64,000 nt of DNA from Anoplopoma fimbria (taxonomy: Eukaryota > Chordata > Actinopteri > Perciformes > Anoplopomatidae): the NCBI RefSeq assembly GCF_027596085.1, contig NC_072465.1, positions 9,472,553 through 9,536,552 of the forward strand, read 5' to 3'. This document shows positions 1 to 28,042 of this stretch, one piece after another (position 1 is the stretch's first letter; every line of letters begins with the position of its first letter). The position numbers and the translations under genes were made by a program. Below the pieces are notes generated by a model. That model worked only from the letters and a program-made list of their open reading frames with translations, was not told the DNA's origin and ran no database searches.

Positions 1-380
1 TTGGATAAATGAAAGATGATTATGAGCCATGATAAGTCAATAATCAGAGATAATCAGACCCCAAGGAAATAAATAAGCATTAAATGAATGGATTAAATCC
101 AAGCCTGTTTGATAAACTGGCATTATTATAATGTTTTGAGGCTACTCATGTATGAAAGCAGTCAAAACTTAAAACCTCATTCAGTCAGATCATAAAATGA
201 TTTGTTGCGATTTATCCTTATTTGCGATGGATGATGAGGGGATTTAAATCAAATTAACTTGATTATTCTGTGTAGGAAAAATGACATACCTGCTGGTATT
301 TGAGTAACAGCTCCAATGAATATATTATAGTCAGAATGTCACCTGTTTGTGTGTGTGTGTGTGTGTCTGTGTGTTCATAG
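1..380 (+). other. cdk18 intron, 5' part truncated by window
   Basis: No coding segment seen. AT-rich intron sequence that ends in a TG repeat just before the acceptor at 379-380. Confidence 0.7.
348..374 (+). repeat. TG microsatellite at a cdk18 acceptor
   Basis: About nine GT units, one CT interruption, then TGTGTG, ending six bases before the AG of the first exon in the window. It occupies the place of the polypyrimidine tract. Confidence 0.9.
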
Positions 381-11057
<10,677 letters not shown>

Positions 11058-11437
11058 TGGTCACAGGGGAGGATCAGAGCCACGCAGAGACGGGAAGCTG
11101 CCTTTTCAGACCACAGCACAAAGGCCAACACAGCTCAGCACATTTGCAAGCATGCTCACCTGCATGTACAAACAAACTCATGTGGACTCACTCATTTCCA
11201 AGGCAGCTGACCATGGAGACACACGTGGTTTCTGGAAATATACTTGTACTGCATTTGACTGAGCTGAGATACACTCTCCCTCCACGCACATAGCCTACAG
11301 TACATATTTGCACACATTTGCACAATCAGCGACACTGAACATGCAGCCATTACTTAGTTGCACACAACAGATATTTATTTATCCTGCTGACACACACCCA
11401 TGCATTTTAACTCGATATCTCAACCATAAGGGCCCTA

Positions 11438-11443
11438 AATAAA
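11438..11443 (+). promoter_or_regulatory. candidate cdk18 polyadenylation signal AATAAA
   Basis: AATAAA lies about 380 bases after the cdk18 stop, with a GT-rich stretch (gtttgtgt, about 11,470) downstream, which suits a cleavage site. Other AATAAA copies occur farther on, for example near 15,476, so usage is not proven. Confidence 0.45.
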
Positions 11444-12020
11444 GCTTCTCTGCATACACATATGCGCAAGTTTGTGTAATATCCATCCAGAGCATACCCA
11501 GGGCTCTAGCCATTTAAGGTAGCTACCACATCTGGAACCATCATCCAGTCTCAGTTGCACAGACAGAAGGGTTGTGGTGCAAGTGGAAGTCAGTTCAGTT
11601 AAAAGTAAAGTCTAATGGAATCAGCTTGTTTCCAAATAAAACTAACAGAGCTAATAGAACTAAAGTTTAGTTGTGTTTCTACACAACCCAGTCGCCAGAG
11701 AAAGATGTTGGCACTGTATGTTTCTGCAAACCAAAGGGATACGTTGAACCTCGACATTTCTAAACAAAAAATACATTTAATTAATTTGTTTCATATCAGC
11801 CTCATATGACACTTGCAGAAAAAGCACAATGTCACCTGTTTCACTCTGTGAAATGATTGGAGAGATTCAGGCAACAAAACTACTTGGTTATGGTTAGAAA
11901 GAAGATCGCAGGTTAAAATATGAGCAACGTAACCTAACAAATGGAGTAACGTAACAACCTTAAAAACATAACTACCATAACCATAACATAACTAAATAAC
12001 AAGTGTAAAGTCAACATTTA

Positions 12021-12075
12021 TTTTGGTTTCACACAGGTCACAAACAGTGGTCTCCTAAATGGAAGTACTGTGATT
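12021..12075. repeat. dispersed repeat piece, copy c
   Basis: Degenerate relative of 14,670-14,739: 'ttggtttcacacaggtcac' and 'acagtggtctcct' are shared in position and order. Confidence 0.45.
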
Positions 12076-14311
12076 GTAATGTAATAAGATAGACATAAAA
12101 CTTAACAATGTAAGGTAACAGAGTAAAAAATTCCGTAATGTAACGAAATAACAACCTTAACAACATAACTACAGTAAATAAATAACACCCACCCTCAGCG
12201 GACTTTCTTACGTAACTTTGCTCGTTATTCTAGCTTGATATACTGATTGTTACATTCTCTGATATTCGTCACTTGCTCTGCAAGGTGCTTGATGTACTAT
12301 GTTACTTGCTCTGACCAAATGAAAAAATGTCCACATAATTCAACATATCTGTGGTTTGCAAATCGTTCACACCAACATTTCTTCCTGGTGATTGGGCTGC
12401 TACACCAAAATGTAGCTTACACTCTCTACACTGGTTTTAGTATCCAGTGGCCTTTCCGAATCGTAAAACATTTCAAAAGCACCTATCATAGCACTCCGAA
12501 ATTAGGACAAGAATCCAAAGAGAGGGCTTCTATTATTCTATTTTCCATTAATTGCATTTTATGTCAATTTTATTTCCTAAAATGAAAGTCTGGGGATTCA
12601 AAGACTTTTCATTATTGCCAGGAGTAAACATCTGGAAGATTAATGCTGAAGATTAAATGTATTATTTTGGAATAAAAGAAGTCAAATTTAAACATATTAA
12701 GTCTAAAACTAACAGTTTATAAAAGGCCCCAAAGTTCCCACAGGTTGCTGAAATAACAGAAAGGCAATAGAAGCTAAGGCCTTGCATGCTAACAGGCAAT
12801 TGTTTAATAACTAAGAGTTGTTAGCTATAAATTAGCTAACAGTATAACCAAGCTAACCAATGGTTGAAAAATAAAGAATCAACCTTTGACAGTACATTAG
12901 CTAATGCATAATATATGGAGCTAATGACAGTAAGCAACCATGTTATGCCAGCTAGCAAAGAAGCTAGCGTAATTTAAACAATTTATCTGCGATGAAATGA
13001 TAATTTCCCTGTCAAAGACCAATATGGCAGCTATGGGTGGGTTATGTCAACCGGAAGTCTTGAAGTTATATATACACAAGCATTACAAACACTGAAGTAG
13101 TAGTACACTGTTCATTTCCACTAATTCTACCCACATTAAACAAACATTGAACCTAGCTGACTTCATCATGGATATAAAACGTTGTAAAGTGGAATCATGT
13201 GACGGACTTGCCTTGCTACAGCGCCACCGTGTTTCAACTCAGTGTGGGGTTTTGTTCCATACAGTGTTAGGAGCTGACATTCAATACAGTTTTTGAAGTT
13301 GCCTTAGTAAACTGTGCATGAAATTTTGGCTTTGTGGTTGAATTGATATTTGATCTAGTGTAGCCAATGAGGCATTTGCTTTGTGTGTGTAAATTACTCA
13401 CCATGAGTGTGTGTATTTCTTAGTCTCCTATTTGCACAAACCAGAAGTGTCCTCTGCTCCTTTCCCTTTGTGTCTTACCTTATATGGTTTCAAAATATCA
13501 TTGAACCAAAACCCCTTAACCCTAGAACCAGAAAAGTGGGAAAGTATGTCTTACAAGTACTTTCTAGTAGCAAATTTCTCTCGGTAGTACTCACCGCTAC
13601 CCCTTGTATTTTGCACAGCTCTATTGCACCTATTGCGAGGGAGCATCTTTTGGCTGTAGGGCCCCTATAGGCAGTTTATAAAAGTTCATACAGACAGTAT
13701 AACTTAGGAAAAACTAGAAAGTATTTGTATGTGCATAAGTGAAACTTTCAAACCTTCCTTATATAATGTCATTCATAGTCCCTTGTGACTAAGCCCAGAG
13801 GTTATGCATACTGTATGCCATAGAAGATGAATTGATCTGCAGGCACAAAAGTGATGGGGGCTCGTGGCTACGCTGCACATTCCTCTGCCCTTACTCCCTT
13901 TTGTGAATATTCCCAGTCAGTCAGTGGACACTCGCATGTTGCCAACTGATCCACATGTGAATTTAACGCTGGATGTTTGAATGCCCCGACAGAGGTCAAA
14001 TGCCTTGCACTCCCCAACCAGTCAGTCAGAGCTGAGGAAGACTTTAGGATGAGAGGCGAACTGTCTTAAAGTGATCTGCTGCAAGTCTACAGTTGCCTTT
14101 GCTTTAGCACTTTCTAGGTTGATTGGATCTACAGAACTGAACAGCACATCAAGTAAGAGCAAATGAATGATGCTTTGAGACTGTTCATGGAAGACAGAGG
14201 TAGAGATGCTTAGCAGTAACCCAACGTGATGTCCTCTCTACATCATTCTATGCTTCTTGGGCAGAAGCGCCGGCAGCCTTTCGTGTTGTATCTTAACGCA
14301 GAAGGTTTGCA

Positions 14312-14562
14312 GGTTAGGTAAAGGAAACAAAAATACTTAATGTTGTGAAACAATGAGGTATAGTTAAGGCAAAAAAAATACTTCATGTTGGGAAAATGGA
14401 TGTGATTAGGTTGAGGCAACAAACGGTCGCAGTTAGATAAAGGCAACAAAAATCCTTGCCGTTGTGAAATGGTTATGTTAGGTTGAGGCAACAAAAATTC
14501 TTCATGTTGTGAAAAGGTCATGGTTAGATGTGGTTAGGTGTAGGCAACAACACTACTTGGCT
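14312..14562. repeat. degenerate ~48-bp minisatellite
   Basis: Five to six imperfect units built on 'aggttgaggcaacaaaaat' followed by 'cttcatgttgtgaaa'. Units differ by several substitutions and small gaps. Confidence 0.75.
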
Positions 14563-14669
14563 AGGGTAAGAAAAAAGATTTTGGTTTGGGTTCAAATGAG
14601 TACGTCTTAAGTAACTAAAGACACAGATGTAACGTCCAGTAACATAACTTTTTTAGTAAAAATAACAGA

Positions 14670-14739
14670 ACATTTGGTTTCATGCAGGACACCAACACTG
14701 GTCCCCTGAGTAAAAGTCCTGTGTTTGTTTGACCGATCC
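14670..14739. repeat. dispersed repeat piece, copy b
   Basis: Same block as 2,374-2,436 (about 80 per cent by eye), here directly after the ~48-bp minisatellite, which suggests both belong to one repeat element. Confidence 0.55.
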
Positions 14740-16129
14740 ACTACCCCTCCCTCACTCCTTTAGCGTAGTATCTCACTCTTAATGCTATGACTGTTGATCC
14801 GGGCGTCTAATAATCCCGCGGATGGGTTTACATTGGAGTAAGTTTAGAGCCTGGTGCGTCTCATACAGACGCTAAAGGGTGCCTTCATGGTATCAAGACT
14901 ACGAGGCCTACTGACCAAGCGTTTGTATTTGACTCCCTGGGAGTGGGACTAGGCAGGCTGAGTAACCAGAGCTGTTGGTTTGTCCCTCAAAAGCAGAGTG
15001 TGTTAGTTGCCCTCGTAAGCCAAGCTTTGAACCCCTGAAGCACTCCAGAGCTGTGTTTGTGAAGGTCAGGGGAGGATATGCTTGTGTCTGAGTGAAGGGA
15101 CACAATGCCCGAAAGATTTTTCTACCTCTTAAAGTGACTTGAGCTGATGGAAGAATCATGTTGTGACCATTCTAACCTCTGTTCACCTGTCAGTGAGTGC
15201 AAGCCAAGGTGAATCCAACAGGGAGAGAAATTTAGGATAAACCTGCTGGGACCTCAGAGGGATGTAGAGCTGTGGATGTTACACTTCCAAACCTCCCCCT
15301 TTCTTCCCTCAGTGGCAGAAGTATTAATGTGTGTTTAGTTGTGGTAAATGACGCTATTTTAAATACTGTAATGAAAAATAAATAATATATAAATATATGT
15401 ATTTTAACAGATGTTTTCATCTTTCTCAGTGAGATTTATGCCGTTACAAAAATATAGAACACTGTATTTAAGATTAAATAAAGAAAAAATACCTTCAGAT
15501 GTCTAAATGTTTTATAAAAGATAAGTTTAGATTTTGTATGAGATGTGATATTTTGTGTGATTTGTCCAAATTATTATGAAATGAGAAATTGAATGTAATG
15601 TGACTGCCAACACGCATATAATTGATTGAATAATTGATTAATTAATGAATAAATAAATATATTGAAATTCTGGCACACCTTTGTCTGGTTAATGCATTTT
15701 TTCTTCGGCTTCTTATGTAGATAATCATGATGATATGATTTAGTTCTTGAAGGTTACAGTACATGGGCTGATGTACAGTAGCATAGATGGACACAAGGTG
15801 GTGCTATTGGGTCTACTGCGTGTCTGTACTGTATATCACCTTAGATTTTAATATTATCGCACAGCTGGTGATAAGAGGCAGCAGTACCTAAAGTATAGCA
15901 ACACCAATAGTTATAACACCATGATCCAATGTTTACTGATCTTTAGAATAATTTTGAATATGATTTACTTTTGTAATCTATTTTTAAAAGAGCATTAATA
16001 AAGAAGTTGTACACAGTCATTACAGGCACAAATCCTTAAAAATGCTTTTGTTTTTCAGACACCATCAGACAATCATTTTATCAGTATCTATTATAAGCTC
16101 AACTATATACAACTGATTTGAACTTCAAT

Positions 16130-16306
16130 GTTCAAATCAGAAATCAAAACTCACCTCTTCAAAACTGCTTTTAATGTCTGACTAATGCTGTGTGTTTTAA
16201 GTTTTTAATGTGTAGCTTTTAATGCTGATTTTAAATGTCTGTAAAGCGTCTTTGAGTACTCTGAAAAGCGCTCTATAAATAAAATGTATTATTATTATTA
16301 TTATAA
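16130..16306 (+). mobile_element. LINE (L2/Rex-like) 3' end fragment
   Basis: One frame reads FKSEIKTHLFKTAFNV, the typical C-terminal tail of a fish non-LTR reverse transcriptase ORF. It is followed by a short 3' UTR ending 'aaaagcgctctataaataaa' and an (ATT)n tail. 5'-truncated, as usual for these elements. Confidence 0.75.
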
Positions 16307-16790
16307 TAGATACTGTACTCCACAATTTATATACACATTTTTGAAATTCTTTTTAAGTTTTTAGTTTCTAATTTCCATTCTCTCCATTCATTCTCTGTTT
16401 AATTCCTACAACTTATACCATAAGAAGTATAAGAAATAAAAATGAAAACGGAGTAGGATTCAAACAACATCCCACCTTCCATACCTTTATTTATATTTCA
16501 TGCAAGACTGACTCCGTACAAAGACACTTTGTGTTAGTTTTAAGGCCCCTCTGAGGTCTTTTGTCTGATTTTATGCATGTTGATCCTCGACACTGTAATG
16601 CACCATCATCTTATTTACATCTTGTTTTTCAAGACAATCGGTTTTATCAGAATATGTATGCTACAGTGAATCACATGAATGTATGAATAGTTGTATTAAA
16701 CAAAAAAAAAAAGAAATTGAATGTCAACTAAATCACACAGAATAGTGAACAAGATTTTTGGCTTTAGAAATTTGTTCTGTATAGGCAATG

Positions 16791-16966
16791 ATATATCAAT
16801 GAATTGCTCACTACACCCTGAGCACCTGCTGGATCAGCTCTCAGTCTGCTTTGACAACTGTAGACACTGTTTATGTCTGCACACATGTGCTCTGTGCCAA
16901 GACTAATAAAGACAAGCGGTTGTCATCATTGTAGCAGCATTGTTTGCTTTCTGTAGCCTGTGTGTG
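16791..16966. repeat. LTR-like direct repeat, copy 1
   Basis: Shares 'atatcaat.aattgctcac', 'ctgctggatcagctctcagt' and 'agcagcattgtttgct' with 17,752-17,865 in the same order and orientation. It holds about 65 extra bases between the blocks. No internal retroviral or gypsy ORF seen between the copies. Confidence 0.6.
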
Positions 16967-17152
16967 TTACAACCCGGCTCTCAGGCTGCAACATGAAGGA
17001 GACAAGACGAGTGTAAATGTAATAAATAGGTAAATGTATTTAACAGATTCTACTAACAAATAACATTGACTAAAAAAAACAGCCGCTGGGTCAGCCAAGG
17101 AAGAGCCCCAGGAGGAGAGCGAGCAGAGATCCCTGTTCAGGTGTCTTTTTGG

Positions 17153-17310
17153 GTACAGTGATGATTACTGTGTTTCATTAATAATATTAGTACAGTGATG
17201 ATGACTTTGTTTCATTATTAATATTAGTACAGTGATGATTACTTTGTTTCATTATTAATATTAGTACAGTGATGATTACTTTGTTTCATTATTAATATTA
17301 GTACAGTGAT
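17153..17310. repeat. 37-bp minisatellite, four units
   Basis: Units start at 17,153, 17,190, 17,227 and 17,264, each beginning 'gtacagtgatgat', then break off at 17,310. Part of a larger repeat with a second copy at 27,320-27,761. Confidence 0.9.
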
Positions 17311-17422
17311 CATGTGTGCAGACATAAAATCAAAACTCTCTCCAGCTGTTAAAGCAGACTGACAGCTGATCAGCTGTGATCAGCGGCCGCCGTCATCAGT
17401 GACGCTACAGAGGAAAGGACGT

Positions 17423-17571
17423 CTCATGTCTCTTAAAACACATTTCCTCGTTTCCTCTATCCTCGCCTGGTTTCCTTGCGTCTCTCCATGCATCCCTGGT
17501 GGGCGGGACTAAGACGCAAGGAAAGGACGCAAGTGAGGGAATCGAGGAGGCGATTTAAGAGACATGGGATG
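17423..17571. repeat. imperfect inverted repeat (hairpin) in complex repeat
   Basis: Arm 17,423-17,484 pairs with arm 17,511-17,571, centred near 17,497; for example ctcatgtctcttaaa with tttaagagacatggg and ccttgcgtct with agacgcaagg. The loop includes 'ccctggtgggcgggac'. Confidence 0.75.
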
Positions 17572-17648
17572 TACCCTTGGCATGTACCCTTGGCATGTAC
17601 CCTTGGGATGTACCCTTGGCATGTACCCTTGGGATGTACCCCAGGACT
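17568..17648. repeat. 13-bp minisatellite
   Basis: About six units of 'atgtacccttggc' or 'atgtacccttggg'. The open frames across it (MYPWHVPLG...) are repeat artefacts. Confidence 0.85.
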
Positions 17649-17751
17649 CTACGATGCTCAGGTGTGACTCATCAGCAGCAATCAACAACCTGAAAGACAA
17701 AGAACCAGCAAACGGGACACCGACCCCTAGGGAAGTGAGGGGTCATAACAG

Positions 17752-17865
17752 TATATCAATTAATTGCTCACTACGCCCTGGGCGCCTGCTGGATCAGCTC
17801 TCAGTCCGCTTTGCCGACTGTGCACTGTCAGAGCAGCATTGTTTGCTCTCTGTAGCCTGTGTGTG
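17752..17865. repeat. LTR-like direct repeat, copy 2
   Basis: Second copy of 16,791-16,966. Followed by AATAAA at 17,866-17,871, a position that would suit the R region of an LTR (inference). Confidence 0.55.
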
Positions 17866-18125
17866 AATAAAAACCTGCATTCTGTATTTAAACAGTGTGC
17901 TGGACATTTACAGTCAAATAATCGGGTGCATGCCCAAGGAACCTCATCACTGTAAATGTTCTATATACACGTCTTCTTCACTCATCACTTTAGAGGCTGC
18001 TTTGAAGTCTGCTCTACACCTCAAACTTAATCCTTTAGGATTTAAGAGCAGGAAAGGTTAAGGTTTCATTCATCTTAATATTAAGAGCCCCGCCCAGTGT
18101 GAGAATTTGGATCAGCTGAAATTTC

Positions 18126-18520
18126 TTGATACTGGCGTTTTCAAAAACTTTGTTAAGATGCCCTGTGAGGGATTCTGATGTAGACTTGGATAATTACAAC
18201 CTTTTTAGAATGGATAGAAATCCAAGAAGAGGAGGTGTGGCCATTTACACAAAAGCATGTTATACTGAAGATAATCCTCATCATTGTGAGCTAACAAAGG
18301 TTGGGTGGCCCTTTTTCCCCCCTGTGATGTGTGATGCACACTGGGTTTTATTTATTTATAAATCCCTAATTCTTTCTTTTACCCCCATATATTGCATCGT
18401 GTTGTTGTCTTTTAATGTTGGCCCTTATGAACTCTGTAATAAATTATGTTGTGTGCAGTTTCTCCCGTTTTTTTTTAATCTAATCATTGACTCCACTCCA
18501 ACCGAAATCAATCATTTCAG
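18126..18520 (+). mobile_element. LINE ORF2 relic (endonuclease end)
   Basis: A frame reads YNLFRMDRNPRRGGVAIY, matching the GGVAIY core of apurinic-type endonucleases of fish LINEs. Farther on, in the same frame after a gap, HWVLFIYKSLILS resembles the C-terminal region of such ORFs, so the middle is deleted. Non-functional. Confidence 0.65.
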
Positions 18521-18619
18521 AAGTGGAGGGATATATAAAAAACATTTTTTACATTTGTTAGAATTTTGCCAATAATACTCTGGTACTTTTTAGAGGGACT
18601 TGTATTCAGGACTTTTACT

Positions 18620-18690
18620 GTTAAGTATTTCATAGTGTTGTATTACTATTTTTACTTAAGTACAGGTTTTGTATACTTCTCCTACATCTG
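18620..18690. repeat. teleost dispersed repeat fragment, copy 1
   Basis: 'agtgttgtattactattttt' followed by 'acttaagtacagg' is a common fish repeat motif, also seen at 19,645-19,715. Confidence 0.5.
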
Positions 18691-18849
18691 GCAGATGTCA
18701 GATTTTAGATCAAGGTTTCATTCAGCCTGGGCAGACCCCTTTATCATGCAAGTCTCTGCATCCCATGACAAAATGACCACTACAAACAGCTCTGAATATG
18801 CTTTAGAAGCCAGACTGCAGATCAGTGGTTGCTTGATTTGTGTTTAAGA

Positions 18850-19640
18850 CCCTCTACACACTGAATTTTTTTTAACAGAACCAATACAGCACTGACAGGG
18901 AATGAGATGTTTGTATTGTTGTTGTATTAATTCTGTATATGTTCATAAGTGTATGTTTTAGATTTCAGGAATGTAATCATCACCTGTAAGGCATGTATGG
19001 GATTGGGTCCTATATTTCTAACATGCTAACGTGACCTGAGATCTTCTAGTATGTCTTTGTTAGTCGTTCTCGGGTCGAGGGTAACAACTAGTGAAGACTG
19101 GGAATGAGTGGAGTCGGGGGTCTTAAACATCGAAAAAAAAAAGAGCTTTTGAAGTCTTGCCTATTGGACCATATGAATAATTGTCTTCATGATACAACAA
19201 TGGTGAAAGAGATATAATCACAACTATTTAAAGTAATGAAAAGCAACAAAGAAAAGTTGTAATTAAGAACAATTTTGAGCTACTAGTTAGTTATTCCAGT
19301 TAAAGCCAGGTTTACTCCACTACAATTATTCACTTAGTAACTTTTAATAAGATTTTACAAACAAAACATTTGATCAGTTTATAAAATCTAAAAGAAATAC
19401 ATTGTTACAGATTTTCTTTTTCACTGAAGCTATGTATGCGTTTTATTTAAATAACTGAAAATATGAATAATTCACAGTTTTAAAATTCTTAAATATATTT
19501 GTATGGTCTACAGTCAAAGGCGATATGCTCCAAAAGCCTCACCTCAGCTTTTCTCTGCATGATATATAAATAAAGTTATGTCAATACAAAGACAACATGC
19601 TCAGTGTATTCATCGCCACACAGGCTGATAATGCTTCTGT
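18850..19640. other. intergenic, no gene seen
   Basis: AT-rich sequence upstream of mfsd4a. Nothing recognised. Confidence 0.6.
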
Positions 19641-19644
19641 TCTT

Positions 19645-19715
19645 CAACCAAATGTTGAGTATTTATACAGTGTTGTACTGCTACTTCTACTTGAAAGACC
19701 TAGTATTCATGCAGC
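19645..19715. repeat. teleost dispersed repeat fragment, copy 2
   Basis: 'gagtatttatacagtgttgt' and 'tacttctacttgaaag' align with the copy at 18,620-18,690, same orientation. Confidence 0.5.
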
Positions 19716-19802
19716 AGCGTGGAACTGATCATTTATTTGCTGCACCACTGATTCTTAAATTGGAAATAAACTCTTCCATGAAAACAGTGGGCGGTACCTT
19801 GG

Positions 19803-19815
19803 GACGTCAGCCAAT
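19803..19815 (+). promoter_or_regulatory. candidate mfsd4a proximal promoter elements
   Basis: A CRE-like gacgtca (19,803-19,809) and a CCAAT box (19,811-19,815) stand about 180 bases before the mfsd4a start codon in locally GC-richer DNA. No TATA box was identified. Motif-level evidence only. Confidence 0.35.
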
Positions 19816-19991
19816 CAGCACCTGGTCCGTCAATAGACCAACTGGCACTAGACTGGAAAGTGCCCAGGCTGAGTCTCTCCTGAGAGAGTTTGGTTATTTC
19901 CGGCTGTCGTAGCTCCACGTAGTCGGTGTAAATGAGCATCTGACAGCTGTTCGTCCTCCGCAGCTCGACCTCCTCTGAAAAAGGGACCGAC

Positions 19992-26219
<6,228 letters not shown>

Positions 26220-27319
26220 GTATGAACATATACTTAAAGGAAAAACTCCACCCTGAAATGAATACAGTAGTTGATATCACAGTGCAGAAAGAATAGAGCT
26301 TAAATGAGCAAAAGGTTATTCCCAACAACGATTTGTGTGTCGCACAGTAATTGCAAGTATATGCAATACAGCTCATGCACAGCTGTTGTATGATAGATCT
26401 AACCAAATATTTGAACTGGGTGGGAATGCACCTGACAGGATCTTTGTCATCATTCAGACAACAGGATCTTTAAGCCAAACTACTAGTGTAGTTGTAAGTG
26501 ACTCATGTCCACTCAATCCCAGCACCAACTGTTACATTGCTCTGCCCTCTAGTGGTCCAAAAGGCAAAGTGTACCCTTAGATGACGAAATGACTGTGTTT
26601 TGATAATTTCCATGTGTTTGTTTTTTTTGGGCCAGGATCAGATGTACTGAGAGCCAGACATGCTACGTAACTGCTATCTGTGTCATCTTAATAGGACATT
26701 AAGACAGTCTCACTCGCAGATAGGTTGAGAAAGGAGAAATAAGGGCAAAGTGTGCTCATGTTGGCTCTGTGGGTGCCATTCCCGAGTGGTTGCAACACTG
26801 CAAAAGTCACTAACTTGGATCGTGAACTCCCTCTCCTGTCGCTTGTTCGCTCACATTCTCTCACTAGTTTGAGACATGCACTATGTCGAAGAAAACAAAC
26901 AACAAGAAAAAGACCAAAATACAATAACCAAAAAACACTATGATTTGAAAGAAAAGAACGTACAATGTTAAAGAATACCTAACATTGCTGATTCTTTTCA
27001 TTATGAATTATTCTGATGATTAATCTGTTATTTTCTGGTTGTTATTTTTTTAAATGTATTAATGAATTGTTCTTTAATTCAATTGAGGATCTTTAGGTTT
27101 CTGTTTTGATCCCCAGTTTAACATACAGACGTTAATAATTCATAAATAAGACAAACGCATTTCGCCGGTAGAAATCGGTGCGCTGCGCTTATGAGCAGGA
27201 CACAGAACACAGTATAAATACTGAGAACACAGTATAAATACACAGAACACAGTATAAATACTCAATGCAGTTTGTTAAACAGGTAACAGGCTGCAGAGAG
27301 AAATACATTTCTACTCTGG
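26220..27319 (+). other. mfsd4a downstream sequence, no exon seen
   Basis: Should be intron 6 and the last exons of mfsd4a. I find none of the expected hydrophobic coding segments. Confidence 0.6.
27204..27263. repeat. 20-bp tandem repeat, three units
   Basis: Three units of agaacacagtataaatac plus two variable bases. Confidence 0.9.
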
Positions 27320-27761
27320 CAGTGATGATGACTTTGTGTCATTATTAATATTAGTACAGTGATGATTACTTTGTGTCTTTATTAATATTAGTACAGTGAT
27401 GATTACTTTGTTTCATTATTAATATTAGTACAGTAATGATTACTTTGTGTCATTATTAATATTAGTACAGTGATCATGTGTGCAGACATAAAATCAAAAC
27501 TCTCTCCAGCTGTTAGAGCAGACTGACAGCTGATCAGCTGTGATCAGCGGCCGCCGTCATCAGAAACAGACGTCGCTTCAAGTGATGCTACAGAGGAAAG
27601 GACGTCTCATGTCTTTTAAAACACATTTCCTCGTTTCCTCTCTCCTCGATTGGTTTCCTCCGTCTGTCCATGCATCCCTGGTGGGCGGGACTAACAAGGA
27701 AACGACGAAGGAATCGAGGAGGCAATTTAAGGGACTTGGGATGTACCCCTGGACATAAGTC
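27320..27761. repeat. complex interspersed repeat, copy 2
   Basis: Four 37-bp units (27,320-27,464; later starts at 27,354, 27,391, 27,428), then the same central block and hairpin as copy 1, cut off at the assembly gap. Same orientation as the copy at 17,153-17,648. Confidence 0.75.
27749..27761. other. possible left edge of the tRNA array
   Basis: The 11 bases ctggacataag (27,749-27,759) interrupt the interspersed repeat and are identical to a stretch of the array unit. In the unit that stretch is followed after about 9 bases by the same text that begins right after the gap. Confidence 0.4.
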
Positions 27762-27861
27762 NNNNNNNNNNNNNNNNNNNNNNNNNNNNNNNNNNNNNNN
27801 NNNNNNNNNNNNNNNNNNNNNNNNNNNNNNNNNNNNNNNNNNNNNNNNNNNNNNNNNNNNN
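27762..27861. other. assembly gap, 100 N
   Basis: Exactly 100 N, a conventional length for a gap of unknown size. Confidence 0.99.
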
Positions 27862-28011
27862 TTGCATCTCTGTCCCCGTTAGATGATGTTATGAATGCAG
27901 GCAGCTTTTCTACCAAGGTTTGCTTTGAGATATCAGATGTTTCTTTCAGTTTGGGCCCCCAAGTTCAGGACACACCAGTTAAAAGCTAGTCAACAAAGCA
28001 GGAAAGCAGTG

Positions 28012-28023
28012 TTTCATGAAACG
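28012..28023. repeat. 12-bp perfect palindrome before each stub (representative)
   Basis: gtttcatgaaac reads the same on both strands and precedes the tRNA stub in nearly all long units; a few units have lost a base in it (for example near 49,085 and 53,836). Confidence 0.7.
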
Positions 28024-28042
28024 TCAAATCCAGGTTTCGGCA
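28024..28042 (+). pseudogene. tRNA-Phe 3' stub inside long unit (representative)
   Basis: tcaaatccaggtttcggca matches the T-arm and acceptor 3' strand of the gene at 16 of 19 positions and is followed by the same flank (gct.gaagttgtg). The 5' half is absent. One stub occurs in every long unit. Confidence 0.75.

Larger units (their letters stand above)
11058..16120. other. cdk18 3' region and intergenic DNA
   Basis: No protein-coding gene supported. Holds the likely cdk18 3' UTR at the start, two dispersed repeat pieces and a ~48-bp minisatellite; the rest is AT-rich sequence that I cannot assign. Confidence 0.6.
17153..17648. repeat. complex interspersed repeat, copy 1
   Basis: Order: 37-bp units, then 'ctgatcagctgtgatcagcg', then a long imperfect inverted repeat, then 13-bp units. 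The same order occurs at 27,320-27,761 in the same orientation, so this is one repeat family. No coding capacity seen; a non-autonomous DNA element is likely (inference). Confidence 0.75.

Noticed and set aside
26335..26580. Possible mfsd4a exon 7 in the 81-residue frame
   Set aside because: Not hydrophobic and without similarity to the expected membrane segments.
27540..27916. Frames running through the N gap
   Set aside because: They contain unknown residues and join two unrelated sequences.
28024..28042. Counting the internal tRNA stubs as extra tRNA genes
   Set aside because: Only about 19 bases of the 3' end remain; no anticodon arm and no box A.
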